31,024 nucleotides of DNA. It comes from a virus. Under the pieces are notes generated by a model. It was not told the origin of the DNA, made no database searches, and saw nothing but the letters and a program-made list of their open reading frames with translations. The stretch's first letter is position 1. Each line of letters begins with the position of its first letter. The stretch spans positions 1 through 31,024 of the IMG/VR virus record IMGVR_UViG_3300037193_002711. One strand, written 5' to 3'. Positions 6,888 to 14,180 of this stretch are shown piece by piece. The translations under genes and the position numbers were made by a program.

Positions 6888-7397
6888 ATGCCCAAGTTCT
6901 TCATCGAGCAGATCGCCATCTGCCCGCCCCAACCCGAGGCGGCCATCAAGCTGCTCAGCGCGCTCGGCATGACCGAGTGGGCACGCGACATCGTCGTCGC
7001 ACGCGGCGTCGTCTACCCGAAGGATGGCGTGCGCAACCACGAGCCGCAGACGAACGTCGCTCGGCTGGCGTTCAACTACCAGGCCACGCGCGATGCTGCG
7101 AAGCCGCTGGAATTCGAGGTGCTGTCCTACGAGGCGGGCGAAAACTGGATGGAGCGCCATCGCCCGAGCGTTTCGCACCTGGGCATGCACTGCACCGCGG
7201 TCGAGCTGAGCGAGTTCAAGCGCGTCTTCGCGTCCATGAACATCGGCATCGCGCAGGAGGTGAACACCGTCAGCCACGTCAACCCGACGATCGCCGGTCA
7301 GCGCTGGTACACCTACTGCATCTTCAACACACGCGGCATCCTTGGCGTGGACCTGAAGTTCATCGTGCGCCGCGACGCGCCTGTGGAGGCCGCATGA
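6888..7397 (+). CDS. VOC/glyoxalase-fold protein
   Basis: A 169-residue protein, four bases after the SDR stop, that overlaps the next start by ATGA. It shows two repeats of the beta-alpha-beta-beta-beta type: residues 3-85 begin FFIEQIAICPPQPEAAIKLL, and residues 95-165 begin SHLGMHCTAVELSEF and end with WYTYCIFNTRGILGVDLKFI. This is the layout of vicinal oxygen chelate proteins such as glyoxalase I and bleomycin resistance proteins. These usually bind a metal with His/Glu residues; candidates are H99 and a C-terminal acidic residue, but the full set is not obvious. Substrate is unknown. Coupling to the SDR and MazG-like genes suggests a shared pathway. Confidence 0.6.
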   Translation: MPKFFIEQIAICPPQPEAAIKLLSALGMTEWARDIVVARGVVYPKDGVRNHEPQTNVARLAFNYQATRDAAKPLEFEVLSYEAGENWMERHRPSVSHLGMHCTAVELSEFKRVFASMNIGIAQEVNTVSHVNPTIAGQRWYTYCIFNTRGILGVDLKFIVRRDAPVEAA

Positions 7398-7852
7398 GCC
7401 ACGTGACGATCAAGCTCGACGCCGACGATGTGCTGCAGGGCGTGCGCGAAACCGCTCTGGAACTCAACATGGGCAAGGTTCGTGAAGCTGGCGACGCCCT
7501 GACCGGCATCTGCCACGGCATGGCCAGCACGGCAGGCTGGTGGGGCAGCGACGACGGCCGCATCCCCGACCCGCGCAACAACCCGTTGTGCTTCAGCAAC
7601 AAGCTGATGCTCACCGTGAGCGAGCTCGGCGAGGCGATGGAAGGCGATCGCAAGAACAAAATGGACGATCACCTGCCGCAGTACCCGATGCGCTCCGTGG
7701 AGCTCGCTGACGCGGCCATCCGCATCTTCGACCTGGCAGGCGCGTACGGCATCCCACTGGGCATGATCATCGCCGCCAAGCTGGCCTACAACGCGCAGCG
7801 CAAAGACCACAAGGTGGAAACCCGGCTGGCCGAAGGCGGGAAGGCGTACTGA
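7394..7852 (+). CDS. MazG-like nucleotide pyrophosphohydrolase
   Basis: A 152-residue protein coupled to the VOC gene by ATGA. It carries the metal-binding pattern of the all-alpha NTP pyrophosphohydrolases: SELGEA gives E77 and E80, and VELAD gives E103 and D106, matching ExxE then ExxD 22 residues later. The following helix (IRIFDLAGAYGI) is also typical. These enzymes hydrolyse (d)NTPs to (d)NMP and pyrophosphate. In phages they may clear (p)ppGpp-related signals, remove dUTP or other unwanted nucleotides, or feed dUMP to a thymidylate synthase. The last fits the thyX gene nearby, by inference. Confidence 0.8.
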   Translation: MSHVTIKLDADDVLQGVRETALELNMGKVREAGDALTGICHGMASTAGWWGSDDGRIPDPRNNPLCFSNKLMLTVSELGEAMEGDRKNKMDDHLPQYPMRSVELADAAIRIFDLAGAYGIPLGMIIAAKLAYNAQRKDHKVETRLAEGGKAY

Positions 7853-7853
7853 C

Positions 7854-7904
7854 ATGATCCTCCTCTGGCCATTCCTGTTCTGGATGATCCTGTTCACGCC
7901 ATGA
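7854..7904 (+). CDS. Possible 16-residue hydrophobic micropeptide
   Basis: A short frame ATG 7854 to TGA 7904 encodes MILLWPFLFWMILFTP. It is almost wholly hydrophobic with two Trp and two Pro. It fills the gap between the MazG-like gene and the exonuclease, and its stop overlaps the next start (ATGA). It could be a membrane micropeptide or a small translated leader that couples ribosomes into the exonuclease gene. It could also be chance, since it has no clear ribosome-binding site. Confidence 0.3.
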   Translation: MILLWPFLFWMILFTP

Positions 7905-8437
7905 TCCTTGTCTTCGACTGGGAGACGACCGGGCTGACCCTGCATCCCGATGCCGACCTCGAAAAGCAGCCTCATGCGATCGAGTTCGGCGGGATGTATC
8001 TCAGCCCGAGTTCTGGCCGGGTGATCGAGGAGTTTTCATTCCTCATTCACCCCGGCATGCTGGTGTCGGAAGAGATCACCAAGATCACCGGCATCACCAA
8101 CGATATGCTTGACAGCGAGCCCCGCTTCAAGGATCGATTCCCGAAGGTGCGCAGCATCTTCGCAGGCGCAACGTGCATGATCGCACACAACCTGCCGTTC
8201 GACAAAGCGATTCTGCAAGGCGAGCTCGCGCGGCTGGGCGTTGCCGAGTTCCCATGGCCCGCCAAGGAGCTGTGCACCGTCGGGCTGTACAAGGAGGCGT
8301 GGGGTCGCAATCCGCGCCTGATCGAGCTGTACGAGAACGTCATGGGCAAGAAGTACGAGCAGACCCACCGTGGCCTGGACGACGTGAAGGCGCTGGTGGA
8401 GATCGTTCAGCGCGAGCGGCTGTGGGAGCTGGCATGA
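7901..8437 (+). CDS. DnaQ-like 3'-5' exonuclease (DEDDh)
   Basis: A 178-residue exonuclease of the polymerase III epsilon type. All five acidic/His residues are visible: D6 and E8 in FDWETTG, D101 in HNLPFD, and H156 with D161 in THRGLDD, so it is a DEDDh enzyme. It removes mismatched 3' ends. The stop overlaps the start of the polymerase gene (ATGA), so both are translated together, and it very probably proofreads for that polymerase. It lacks the long C-terminal alpha-binding tail of bacterial epsilon (about 243 residues), so the contact with the polymerase must differ. Confidence 0.9.
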   Translation: MILVFDWETTGLTLHPDADLEKQPHAIEFGGMYLSPSSGRVIEEFSFLIHPGMLVSEEITKITGITNDMLDSEPRFKDRFPKVRSIFAGATCMIAHNLPFDKAILQGELARLGVAEFPWPAKELCTVGLYKEAWGRNPRLIELYENVMGKKYEQTHRGLDDVKALVEIVQRERLWELA

Positions 8438-11331
8438 CATACATCGCAGACAAGGTCGCGCTGCCGCAGCTGCGCGTGCGCACCGAGTTCTCCTTCCAGC
8501 AAGCCTACGGCCCGGTGAAGCGCGTCGCTGCGGCACTCGCCGAGTTGAAGTGCCCGGCCGCTGGCATCGTGGACGGAGGCACTTGGGGGCATGTTAAGTG
8601 GGCCAAGGAGCTCAACGCGGTCGGCGTCAAGCCGCTCTTCGGCACCGAGCTCGTCGTGCCAATGGCTGATGGGCGTAAGCCTACGGCCTGGGCGCTGGCG
8701 GAGGACACCGCAGCCTTCTACCGCTTCAGCACCGCAGCTCGCCGGGAAGACGCCGACATCGCGCAGCTGTTCCGCGAAGCACGCGGCGTCGTTCGCTTTG
8801 CCGGCGCAGCGCTCAGCGATCCGGACTGCTTCGACTACGTGGATCTGAACCCGGCCTCGCCGCTGCAGCAACGCCGCGCGCTGGCGCTGGCAAAGGAGAC
8901 AGGCAAGCCCCTGGTGATCACCAGCGACAACTCCTACCCACGCCCGCAGGATCGCGCCGCGTTCATGGCGCTCATCGACCGCAGCAAGGTGACCCCTCAG
9001 CACATTCTGTCGAATGAGGAGCTGCGCGAGCAGTTGCGCTGCCTCGACGATCAGCAGTACGCCCGCGCCGTCGCAGCCACCTTCGAGGTCGCGCATCGTT
9101 GCCGCAACGCCAGCGAGCTGCCCAAGGCTCCGATCATCCAGGTGCCGGGCGACCTGCGCGCTCTGGCGCTGGAAGGCAAGCGCAGGCGCATCGCGCTCGG
9201 CCACATCAGCAGGTGGACGCAGGAGTACGCCAAGCGCCTGGAGCGCGAGCTGGTGGCCATCGAGCAGAAGGGCTTCGAGAGCTACTTCATCGTGGTGGCC
9301 GACATGATCGCGTGGGCCAAGGAGCGCATGCTGGTCGGGCCGGGCCGGGGCTCCTCTGCCGGCTCGCTGCTGTGCTACTGCATCGGCATCACGGAGGTGG
9401 ACCCGCTGGTGCACGGCTTGCTGTTCGAGCGGTTCATCGACCTGACCCGCAAGGATCTTCCCGACATTGACGTGGACTTCAACGATGAGAAACGCGACCT
9501 CGTTATTGATTATCTTGCAGAAAAGTACGGGCGCGATTGCGTGGCACGCATCGGCAACATCAATACGTACAAGCCGAAGTCTGTTCTCGCCGCGGTGTGC
9601 AAGCGCTTTGGCATCCCTGACTACGAGCGGTTCAACCTTGTCAACGTCCTTATCGAGTACAGCTCTGGCGACTCTCGGTACGGGAAGGGTTTGGAGGACA
9701 CGCTCAATAACACCGATGTCGGGCGCTCCTTCATGGAGCGCCATCCGAAAGCCGCCGTTATGGGCGAGGTTGAAAATCACGCGAGCCACACCGGCGTCCA
9801 TGCGGCGGGTGTCATCGTATGCAATGTACCGGTCAGTGACTACTGCACCGTTGGATCGGACGGTGTTGCGCACGTGGACAAGCCTGACGCGGAGGCTCTC
9901 AATCTTCTCAAGATCGACGCGCTCGGCCTTCGTACGCTTGGCATCATTGAAGACGCGGGCGTCACGACGGCTGATGAACTTTACGCGCTGAAGCTGAACG
10001 ACCCGGAGGTGTTCAAGGTCTTCAACGACCGCAAGTACTGCGCGTTGTTTCAGTTCGAAGGGCAGAGCCAGCGCAGCATCAGCGCTCAGGTTGCCGTGAA
10101 CGACTTCCAAACCATTGACCACCTGACCGCGCTGAGCCGCCCAGGTCCGCTCGGCGGAGGCGCCACCGGCAAGTACGTGGAGCGCAAGCGCGGCGACTGG
10201 GGCGAGGAGGAAGAGCACGAGAAGTACATCGCCCACATGCTGGAGGACACCTTTGGCGTGGTGCTGTACCAGGAGCAGGTGATGCGCATCGTGCGGGAGA
10301 TCGGCAAGTTCTCCTGGGACGAGACGACCGTGATCCGCAAGGCGATGTCCGGTCGCAAGGGCAAGGAGTACTTCGACCAGCAGGGCGAGAAGTTCATTGC
10401 AGGCGCCGCGCAGGACGGCATCCCGGCGCACCACGCCAAGGCGATCTGGGAACAGATCTGCTCGTTCGGCGCCTGGGGCATGAACAAGTCGCACACCTGC
10501 GCCTACGCGATCATCAGCTACTGGTGCGCGTGGATGAAGCGCTACCACCCGCTGCAGTACGCTGCGGCCTGCCTGCGGCACGCCAAGGACGACGACCAGA
10601 CTATGGAGATCTTGCGCGAGATGGCGGAGGAAGGCGTGAGCTACGTCGCCTTCGACATTGAGCGCAGCGATGTGAACTGGGCCGCAGTCGATGGAGCTCT
10701 GCTCGGCGGGTTCATGAACCTGGAGGGCATCGGCCCGGCCAAGGCGCGCAAGGCCGTGGAGGATCGCACGGCGGGCAAGATGAGCGACGAGCAGCGAGCG
10801 AAGCTCCTGGCTCTGCCCGTGAAGTTCTCCGAGCTCTACCCGCTGCGCGCGGCCTACGCGGGCATCTACGCAGATCCGTACGCGCACGGCTGTGCTGAGG
10901 GGTCGGTGCTGCTGACTGCAGACCAATTCCCCGCAGCGGGCAACGTGTTGTACCTCGGGCAGCTGGTGAAGAAAGAACGGCGCGACCAGAACGAAACGGT
11001 CCGGGTCGCGCGGCGCGGCGGCAAGCTTCTGCGTGGGCCGACGCTGTTCGCCGACCTCGTGCTGAAGGACGACACCGGCATCCCCGTGATCTGCCGCATC
11101 GACCGCTTCGACTACGAGCCGCTGGGGCGCATCGCGATCGAGAACCTCGTGGTGGGCGAGGATGTGCTGCTTGTGCGCGGTCGCCGCGTGCCTAACTTCA
11201 GCATGATCACAATCGACAGAGTCAAGTGCTTGAACAGACCGGAGGCATTACGTGAGCAGAAAGCCGGAGCAGCTCCTGTGGGACAGGATGCACAACAATC
11301 TGCGGGGCAAGCTGAACCTGCAGCGGATTGA
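8434..11331 (+). CDS. dnaE: DNA polymerase III alpha subunit (DnaE-type replicase)
   Basis: A 965-residue C-family DNA polymerase. The start at ATG 8434 overlaps the exonuclease stop. The N-terminal PHP-like domain (about 1-200) has lost the usual metal-binding His pattern (it reads RTEFSF). The palm has GPGRGSSAGS (302-311), the catalytic PDIDVDF (D344, D346) and KIDALGL (D495). An OB-like domain follows at about 836-955. It is about 200 residues shorter than E. coli DnaE and lacks the C-terminal tau-binding domain. Codons in about 9480-10000 use far more A/T third bases than their flanks. The last 80 bases overlap the next gene in another frame. It is probably the phage replicase. Confidence 0.93.
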   Translation: MTYIADKVALPQLRVRTEFSFQQAYGPVKRVAAALAELKCPAAGIVDGGTWGHVKWAKELNAVGVKPLFGTELVVPMADGRKPTAWALAEDTAAFYRFSTAARREDADIAQLFREARGVVRFAGAALSDPDCFDYVDLNPASPLQQRRALALAKETGKPLVITSDNSYPRPQDRAAFMALIDRSKVTPQHILSNEELREQLRCLDDQQYARAVAATFEVAHRCRNASELPKAPIIQVPGDLRALALEGKRRRIALGHISRWTQEYAKRLERELVAIEQKGFESYFIVVADMIAWAKERMLVGPGRGSSAGSLLCYCIGITEVDPLVHGLLFERFIDLTRKDLPDIDVDFNDEKRDLVIDYLAEKYGRDCVARIGNINTYKPKSVLAAVCKRFGIPDYERFNLVNVLIEYSSGDSRYGKGLEDTLNNTDVGRSFMERHPKAAVMGEVENHASHTGVHAAGVIVCNVPVSDYCTVGSDGVAHVDKPDAEALNLLKIDALGLRTLGIIEDAGVTTADELYALKLNDPEVFKVFNDRKYCALFQFEGQSQRSISAQVAVNDFQTIDHLTALSRPGPLGGGATGKYVERKRGDWGEEEEHEKYIAHMLEDTFGVVLYQEQVMRIVREIGKFSWDETTVIRKAMSGRKGKEYFDQQGEKFIAGAAQDGIPAHHAKAIWEQICSFGAWGMNKSHTCAYAIISYWCAWMKRYHPLQYAAACLRHAKDDDQTMEILREMAEEGVSYVAFDIERSDVNWAAVDGALLGGFMNLEGIGPAKARKAVEDRTAGKMSDEQRAKLLALPVKFSELYPLRAAYAGIYADPYAHGCAEGSVLLTADQFPAAGNVLYLGQLVKKERRDQNETVRVARRGGKLLRGPTLFADLVLKDDTGIPVICRIDRFDYEPLGRIAIENLVVGEDVLLVRGRRVPNFSMITIDRVKCLNRPEALREQKAGAAPVGQDAQQSAGQAEPAAD

Positions 11332-11677
11332 GAACATGGTTGGGGATGGCATCCCGGATGTCCTGACGTTGCGCAGCGGCAAGGTAACCTTCTGCGAGCT
11401 GAAGGTTGCGGAGCGAATCCCGGCTCGTCCTGGAACGCCGCTGCTCGGTGACAAGAAAGGCCTGAACGTCGAGCAGCGCAACTGGCATCTGGACTGGACG
11501 ATGAACGGCGGGCGATCGATGATCATCGTTGGCATTCAAGATCAGTCGGTGCACTTCGCGCTGTGGGGGCACTTGGCGGATCGTGTCAACGCTATGTCGT
11601 ACAACGACATGCATTCGGCGTGCGCCATCATGTCTAACGGCGTAAACTTTTGGCGACGGTTGTTGGAGGCACTTTGA
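11252..11677 (+). CDS. VRR-NUC type nuclease (PD-(D/E)xK)
   Basis: A 141-residue nuclease. The start is GTG 11252, with GGAGG at 11241-11245; the gene overlaps the dnaE end by 80 bases. The catalytic pattern of VRR-NUC enzymes is visible: E27 in the first helix, GDGIPD (D36), then FCELK (E49, K51) and a Gln in VEQRNW (Q75). Phage VRR-NUC proteins of this size act on branched or flapped DNA, such as Holliday junctions and replication intermediates. The position between the polymerase and an SNF2 helicase is the usual one in phage replication modules. The C-terminal 45 residues are less conserved-looking. Confidence 0.85.
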   Translation: MSRKPEQLLWDRMHNNLRGKLNLQRIENMVGDGIPDVLTLRSGKVTFCELKVAERIPARPGTPLLGDKKGLNVEQRNWHLDWTMNGGRSMIIVGIQDQSVHFALWGHLADRVNAMSYNDMHSACAIMSNGVNFWRRLLEAL

Positions 11678-13206
11678 AAACACAAGGCATGGCGCATCAG
11701 CTGGAAGGCGTCCGGCGATCGGCGGGCAAGAGGTACTTCGCCTACTTCATGGAGCAGGGCACCGGCAAGAGCTGGACCTTGCTGGCGGATGCCGAGCGGC
11801 ACTACGCCATGGGCAAGATCAACGCGCTGTTCATTCTCGCGCCCAACGGTGTGCACACCAACTGGGTGCTGCGAGAGATCGACAAACACCTGGACTGCCC
11901 GAACATCAAGCGTGCATGGCGCGCTGGCATGAGCAAGAGCAAGCGCGCAAAGATGGACGACTTGATGACGTGGCGCGCAAAGGGCGCGGCCGAGCCGCTG
12001 CGCATCTTGACCATGGCGTGGGAGTCGATCCAGAGCAAGGACGCATTCGAGTTCGCGCTCAGCTTCATGCAGTCCACCCGGTGCATGTTCGCCTGGGACG
12101 AGTCTCAGTACGGCAAGAACGGGAAGGCCGAGCGCACCAAGCACGCCATGCGGCTCAGGCCGCACTCGGTGGCACGGCGCCTGCTCAGCGGCTCGCCCTT
12201 CGACAAGCCGTGGGACATATTCTCCCAAGCGGAGTTCCTGGAGGAAGGGCTGCTCGGCACCAGCAGTTTCCGCGCGTTCTGTTCTGAGTACGCTGTGTTG
12301 GCGGACTGGAAGAACCCGGTGACGGACAGCGACTGGGCCATGAAGAAGCAGGTGGCGAAGAATCCGCGCATGGCGCACGCCATCATTGTTGCCAAGGACG
12401 ACACCACCGGCCTGCCGATGTACCGCAATCTCGACAAGCTCAACAAGCTCATCGAGCCGTGGTCGTACCGCGTGCTGAAGAAGGATTGCCTGGACCTGCC
12501 GGAGAAGATCTACCAGCAGGTGTTCTTCGATCTGAGCACCAAGCAGCGCGCGGCCTACCAGCTCATGGAGGATGAGTTCCGCATCCGTCTGGAGGACGGC
12601 TCGGTGACGCCTGTGAGCGCGCTCGCATCGCTCGTCAAGCTGCAACAGATCACCAGCGGGTACGTCGTGGTGCCAGGGCGCGAGGATCTGTTGTACGTGG
12701 ACGAGAAGAACCCGCGCTTGGAGGCGCTGATGACCTCCGTCGAGCCGTTCGCCGGGCGCAAGAAGTTCATCGTGTGGGCACGCTTCCGTGAGGAGATTGC
12801 CGCGATCGCCGCGCGCTTGCGCAAGGAGGGGCTGCGCGTCGTCGAGTACCACGGCGGGATCTCGGCCAAGGATCGCGAGGCCGCGATCGACGAGCTGCAG
12901 GAGGGCGCGGCGGACGCCATCGTCATGAACCAGCAGGCGGGCGGCACCGGCCTGACGCTCACAGCGGCTGCGTACGCGATCTACTACAGCAACTACTACT
13001 CGCTGCTGCGGCGCATCCAGAGCGAGGACCGCAACCATCGCATCGGCACGGAGAAGTTCGCCAAAGACGGCGTGGTGTACATCGACCTGATCGCCGAAGA
13101 CACCATCGACAGCGGCATTGCGCTGGCCCTTCAGCAGAAAGCTGATCTGGCCGCGACAATCCTCGGCGACCGCAAACTGAATCTGCCGGCAGGACTCGAC
13201 GAATAA
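11674..13206 (+). CDS. SNF2-type DEAD/H helicase
   Basis: A 510-residue superfamily 2 helicase/translocase of the SNF2 type. The start is taken as TTG 11674, overlapping the nuclease stop (TTGA) and four bases after GGAGG; TTG 11650 and ATG 11689 are alternatives. Motifs in order: Walker A QGTGKS (28-33), Walker B DESQ (142-145), motif III SGSP (172-175), motif V region QQAGGTGLT (about 419-428) and motif VI IQSEDRNHRIG (448-458). Phage SNF2 proteins are found beside VRR-NUC genes and are thought to work with them on replication forks or recombination intermediates. The stop codon lies inside a palindrome. Confidence 0.93.
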   Translation: MKTQGMAHQLEGVRRSAGKRYFAYFMEQGTGKSWTLLADAERHYAMGKINALFILAPNGVHTNWVLREIDKHLDCPNIKRAWRAGMSKSKRAKMDDLMTWRAKGAAEPLRILTMAWESIQSKDAFEFALSFMQSTRCMFAWDESQYGKNGKAERTKHAMRLRPHSVARRLLSGSPFDKPWDIFSQAEFLEEGLLGTSSFRAFCSEYAVLADWKNPVTDSDWAMKKQVAKNPRMAHAIIVAKDDTTGLPMYRNLDKLNKLIEPWSYRVLKKDCLDLPEKIYQQVFFDLSTKQRAAYQLMEDEFRIRLEDGSVTPVSALASLVKLQQITSGYVVVPGREDLLYVDEKNPRLEALMTSVEPFAGRKKFIVWARFREEIAAIAARLRKEGLRVVEYHGGISAKDREAAIDELQEGAADAIVMNQQAGGTGLTLTAAAYAIYYSNYYSLLRRIQSEDRNHRIGTEKFAKDGVVYIDLIAEDTIDSGIALALQQKADLAATILGDRKLNLPAGLDE

Positions 13207-13213
13207 TTCGTCG
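13197..13213 (+). terminator. Palindrome over the helicase stop codon
   Basis: CGACGAAT and ATTCGTCG form 8-bp arms around a single A, and the TAA stop is inside. As RNA it would fold as a 5-bp stem with a loop. It is followed at once by the leader CTCAGAAAGGATAGCC of the next gene. Confidence 0.35.
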
Positions 13214-13232
13214 CTCAGAAAGGATAGCCCAA

Positions 13233-13571
13233 ATGAAGCCGCGTGTATTCGTTCCACAGATGCCGAGTCGGTATGACACCGACCTGCGCATGTGGGTTCC
13301 AACTGTCAACCTGGCGCCCGCCAGCAAGCACGGCGATGTGATCGTCATGCTTCCGCCGCAGGCCAACCGCCTGCACACCGCGCCTCTCATCCAGATCATC
13401 AAGGATCGGATGGAGGATTGCAACGAGCAAGACTTCATCGTTGCGGTCGGTGACCCTTCCCTGATCGCTGCAGCAGCTTGCATCGCGACTCGCCGCACGG
13501 GCGGGTTGCTGCGCATGCTGAAGTGGGATCGACAAACCTCTGACTACCTCATCACGGAGATCAAGCTGTGA
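13233..13571 (+). CDS. Conserved-looking phage protein, 112 aa
   Basis: The start at ATG 13233 follows CTCAGAAAGGATAGCC. The product looks like a compact alpha/beta protein: N-terminal MKPRVFVPQMPSRYD, a central VIVMLPP strand-turn, then FIVAVGDPSLIAAAACIA and RTGGLLRMLKWDR. The pattern is like that of small proteins seen in other phage replication modules, but I cannot name a function. It is coupled to the next gene by a 4-base GTGA overlap. Confidence 0.7.
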   Translation: MKPRVFVPQMPSRYDTDLRMWVPTVNLAPASKHGDVIVMLPPQANRLHTAPLIQIIKDRMEDCNEQDFIVAVGDPSLIAAAACIATRRTGGLLRMLKWDRQTSDYLITEIKL

Positions 13572-14125
13572 GCGCTTCCGAAGAACTGGCACGCGTTGCC
13601 GACATGACCAGGGTGCTGCTGAATGCGCAAGAGCGCGTGCGTGCAGCCGAAGTGGAGCTGGAGGCCGCTGAGAAGGCGCTGCGCCAGATCACGCAGGAGG
13701 ACTTCCCCGAGCTCATGAGCGAGGTCGGAATGACCGAGGTGAAGCTGGAGGATGGCACCGTCATAAAGATCGAGCCGGACATCCGCTGCGGGATCACCGA
13801 GGAGCGGCAGGCCCAGGCCTTCGCATGGCTGCGCGACAACAACTTCGGCGGCATCATCAAGTCGGAGGTGTCGCTGAGCTTCGGCATCGGCGACGAGGAA
13901 TCTGTTGCCGCTGTGATGACGCTGCTTTACAAGGCTGGATTCACCGCCGAGCGCAGCGATGGCGTGCACTGGCAGACGCTCAAGAGCTTCTGCAAGGAGC
14001 AGCGCGAAAAGGGCGGTGAGTTCCCCAACGAGCTGTTCGGCGTTTTCCCGTTCACCGAGACGCTGGTCGCCCCCAAGGGCAAAGGGCGTCCCGGCAAACT
14101 GAAGCGGGCGTACAAGCGCGCGTGA
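13568..14125 (+). CDS. Hypothetical phage protein with N-terminal coiled coil
   Basis: It starts at GTG 13568, overlapping the previous stop. The 185-residue product has a strongly helical N-terminus (about 1-45, heptad-like, with many Glu/Ala), then a short beta segment (KLEDGTVIKIEPDI), a helix AFAWLRDNN and a Gly/acidic turn. The last third contains HWQTLKSFCKEQ, a Pro-rich turn ending ELFGVFPF, and a basic tail (KGKGRPGKLKRAYKRA). The basic tail suggests nucleic acid binding. It lies between replication genes; the function is unknown. Confidence 0.65.
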   Translation: MSASEELARVADMTRVLLNAQERVRAAEVELEAAEKALRQITQEDFPELMSEVGMTEVKLEDGTVIKIEPDIRCGITEERQAQAFAWLRDNNFGGIIKSEVSLSFGIGDEESVAAVMTLLYKAGFTAERSDGVHWQTLKSFCKEQREKGGEFPNELFGVFPFTETLVAPKGKGRPGKLKRAYKRA

Positions 14126-14136
14126 GCGCAGGGCTC

Positions 14137-14158
14137 GCCGAGCGCCCTCCTGCTCGGC
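14137..14158 (+). terminator. Intergenic hairpin (7-bp stem)
   Basis: GCCGAGC (14137-14143) pairs with GCTCGGC (14152-14158) around an 8-base loop and is followed by ACAATC. An overlapping alternative fold, AGGGC with GCCCT (14130-14148), would exclude it. There is no T-tract. The next gene starts at 14181 after CTGGAG. Confidence 0.4.
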
Positions 14159-14180
14159 ACAATCTCTCTGGAGATCATTC

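Noticed and set aside
8407-10926. An 839-codon open frame on the minus strand
   Set aside because: It lies wholly opposite the polymerase gene, has no ribosome-binding site and a composition (His/Arg/Val/Leu-rich) typical of antisense of GC-rich coding DNA.
11542-13302. A 586-codon open frame on the minus strand
   Set aside because: It is antisense to the SNF2 helicase, which has all its motifs in order; no domain is seen in the shadow frame.
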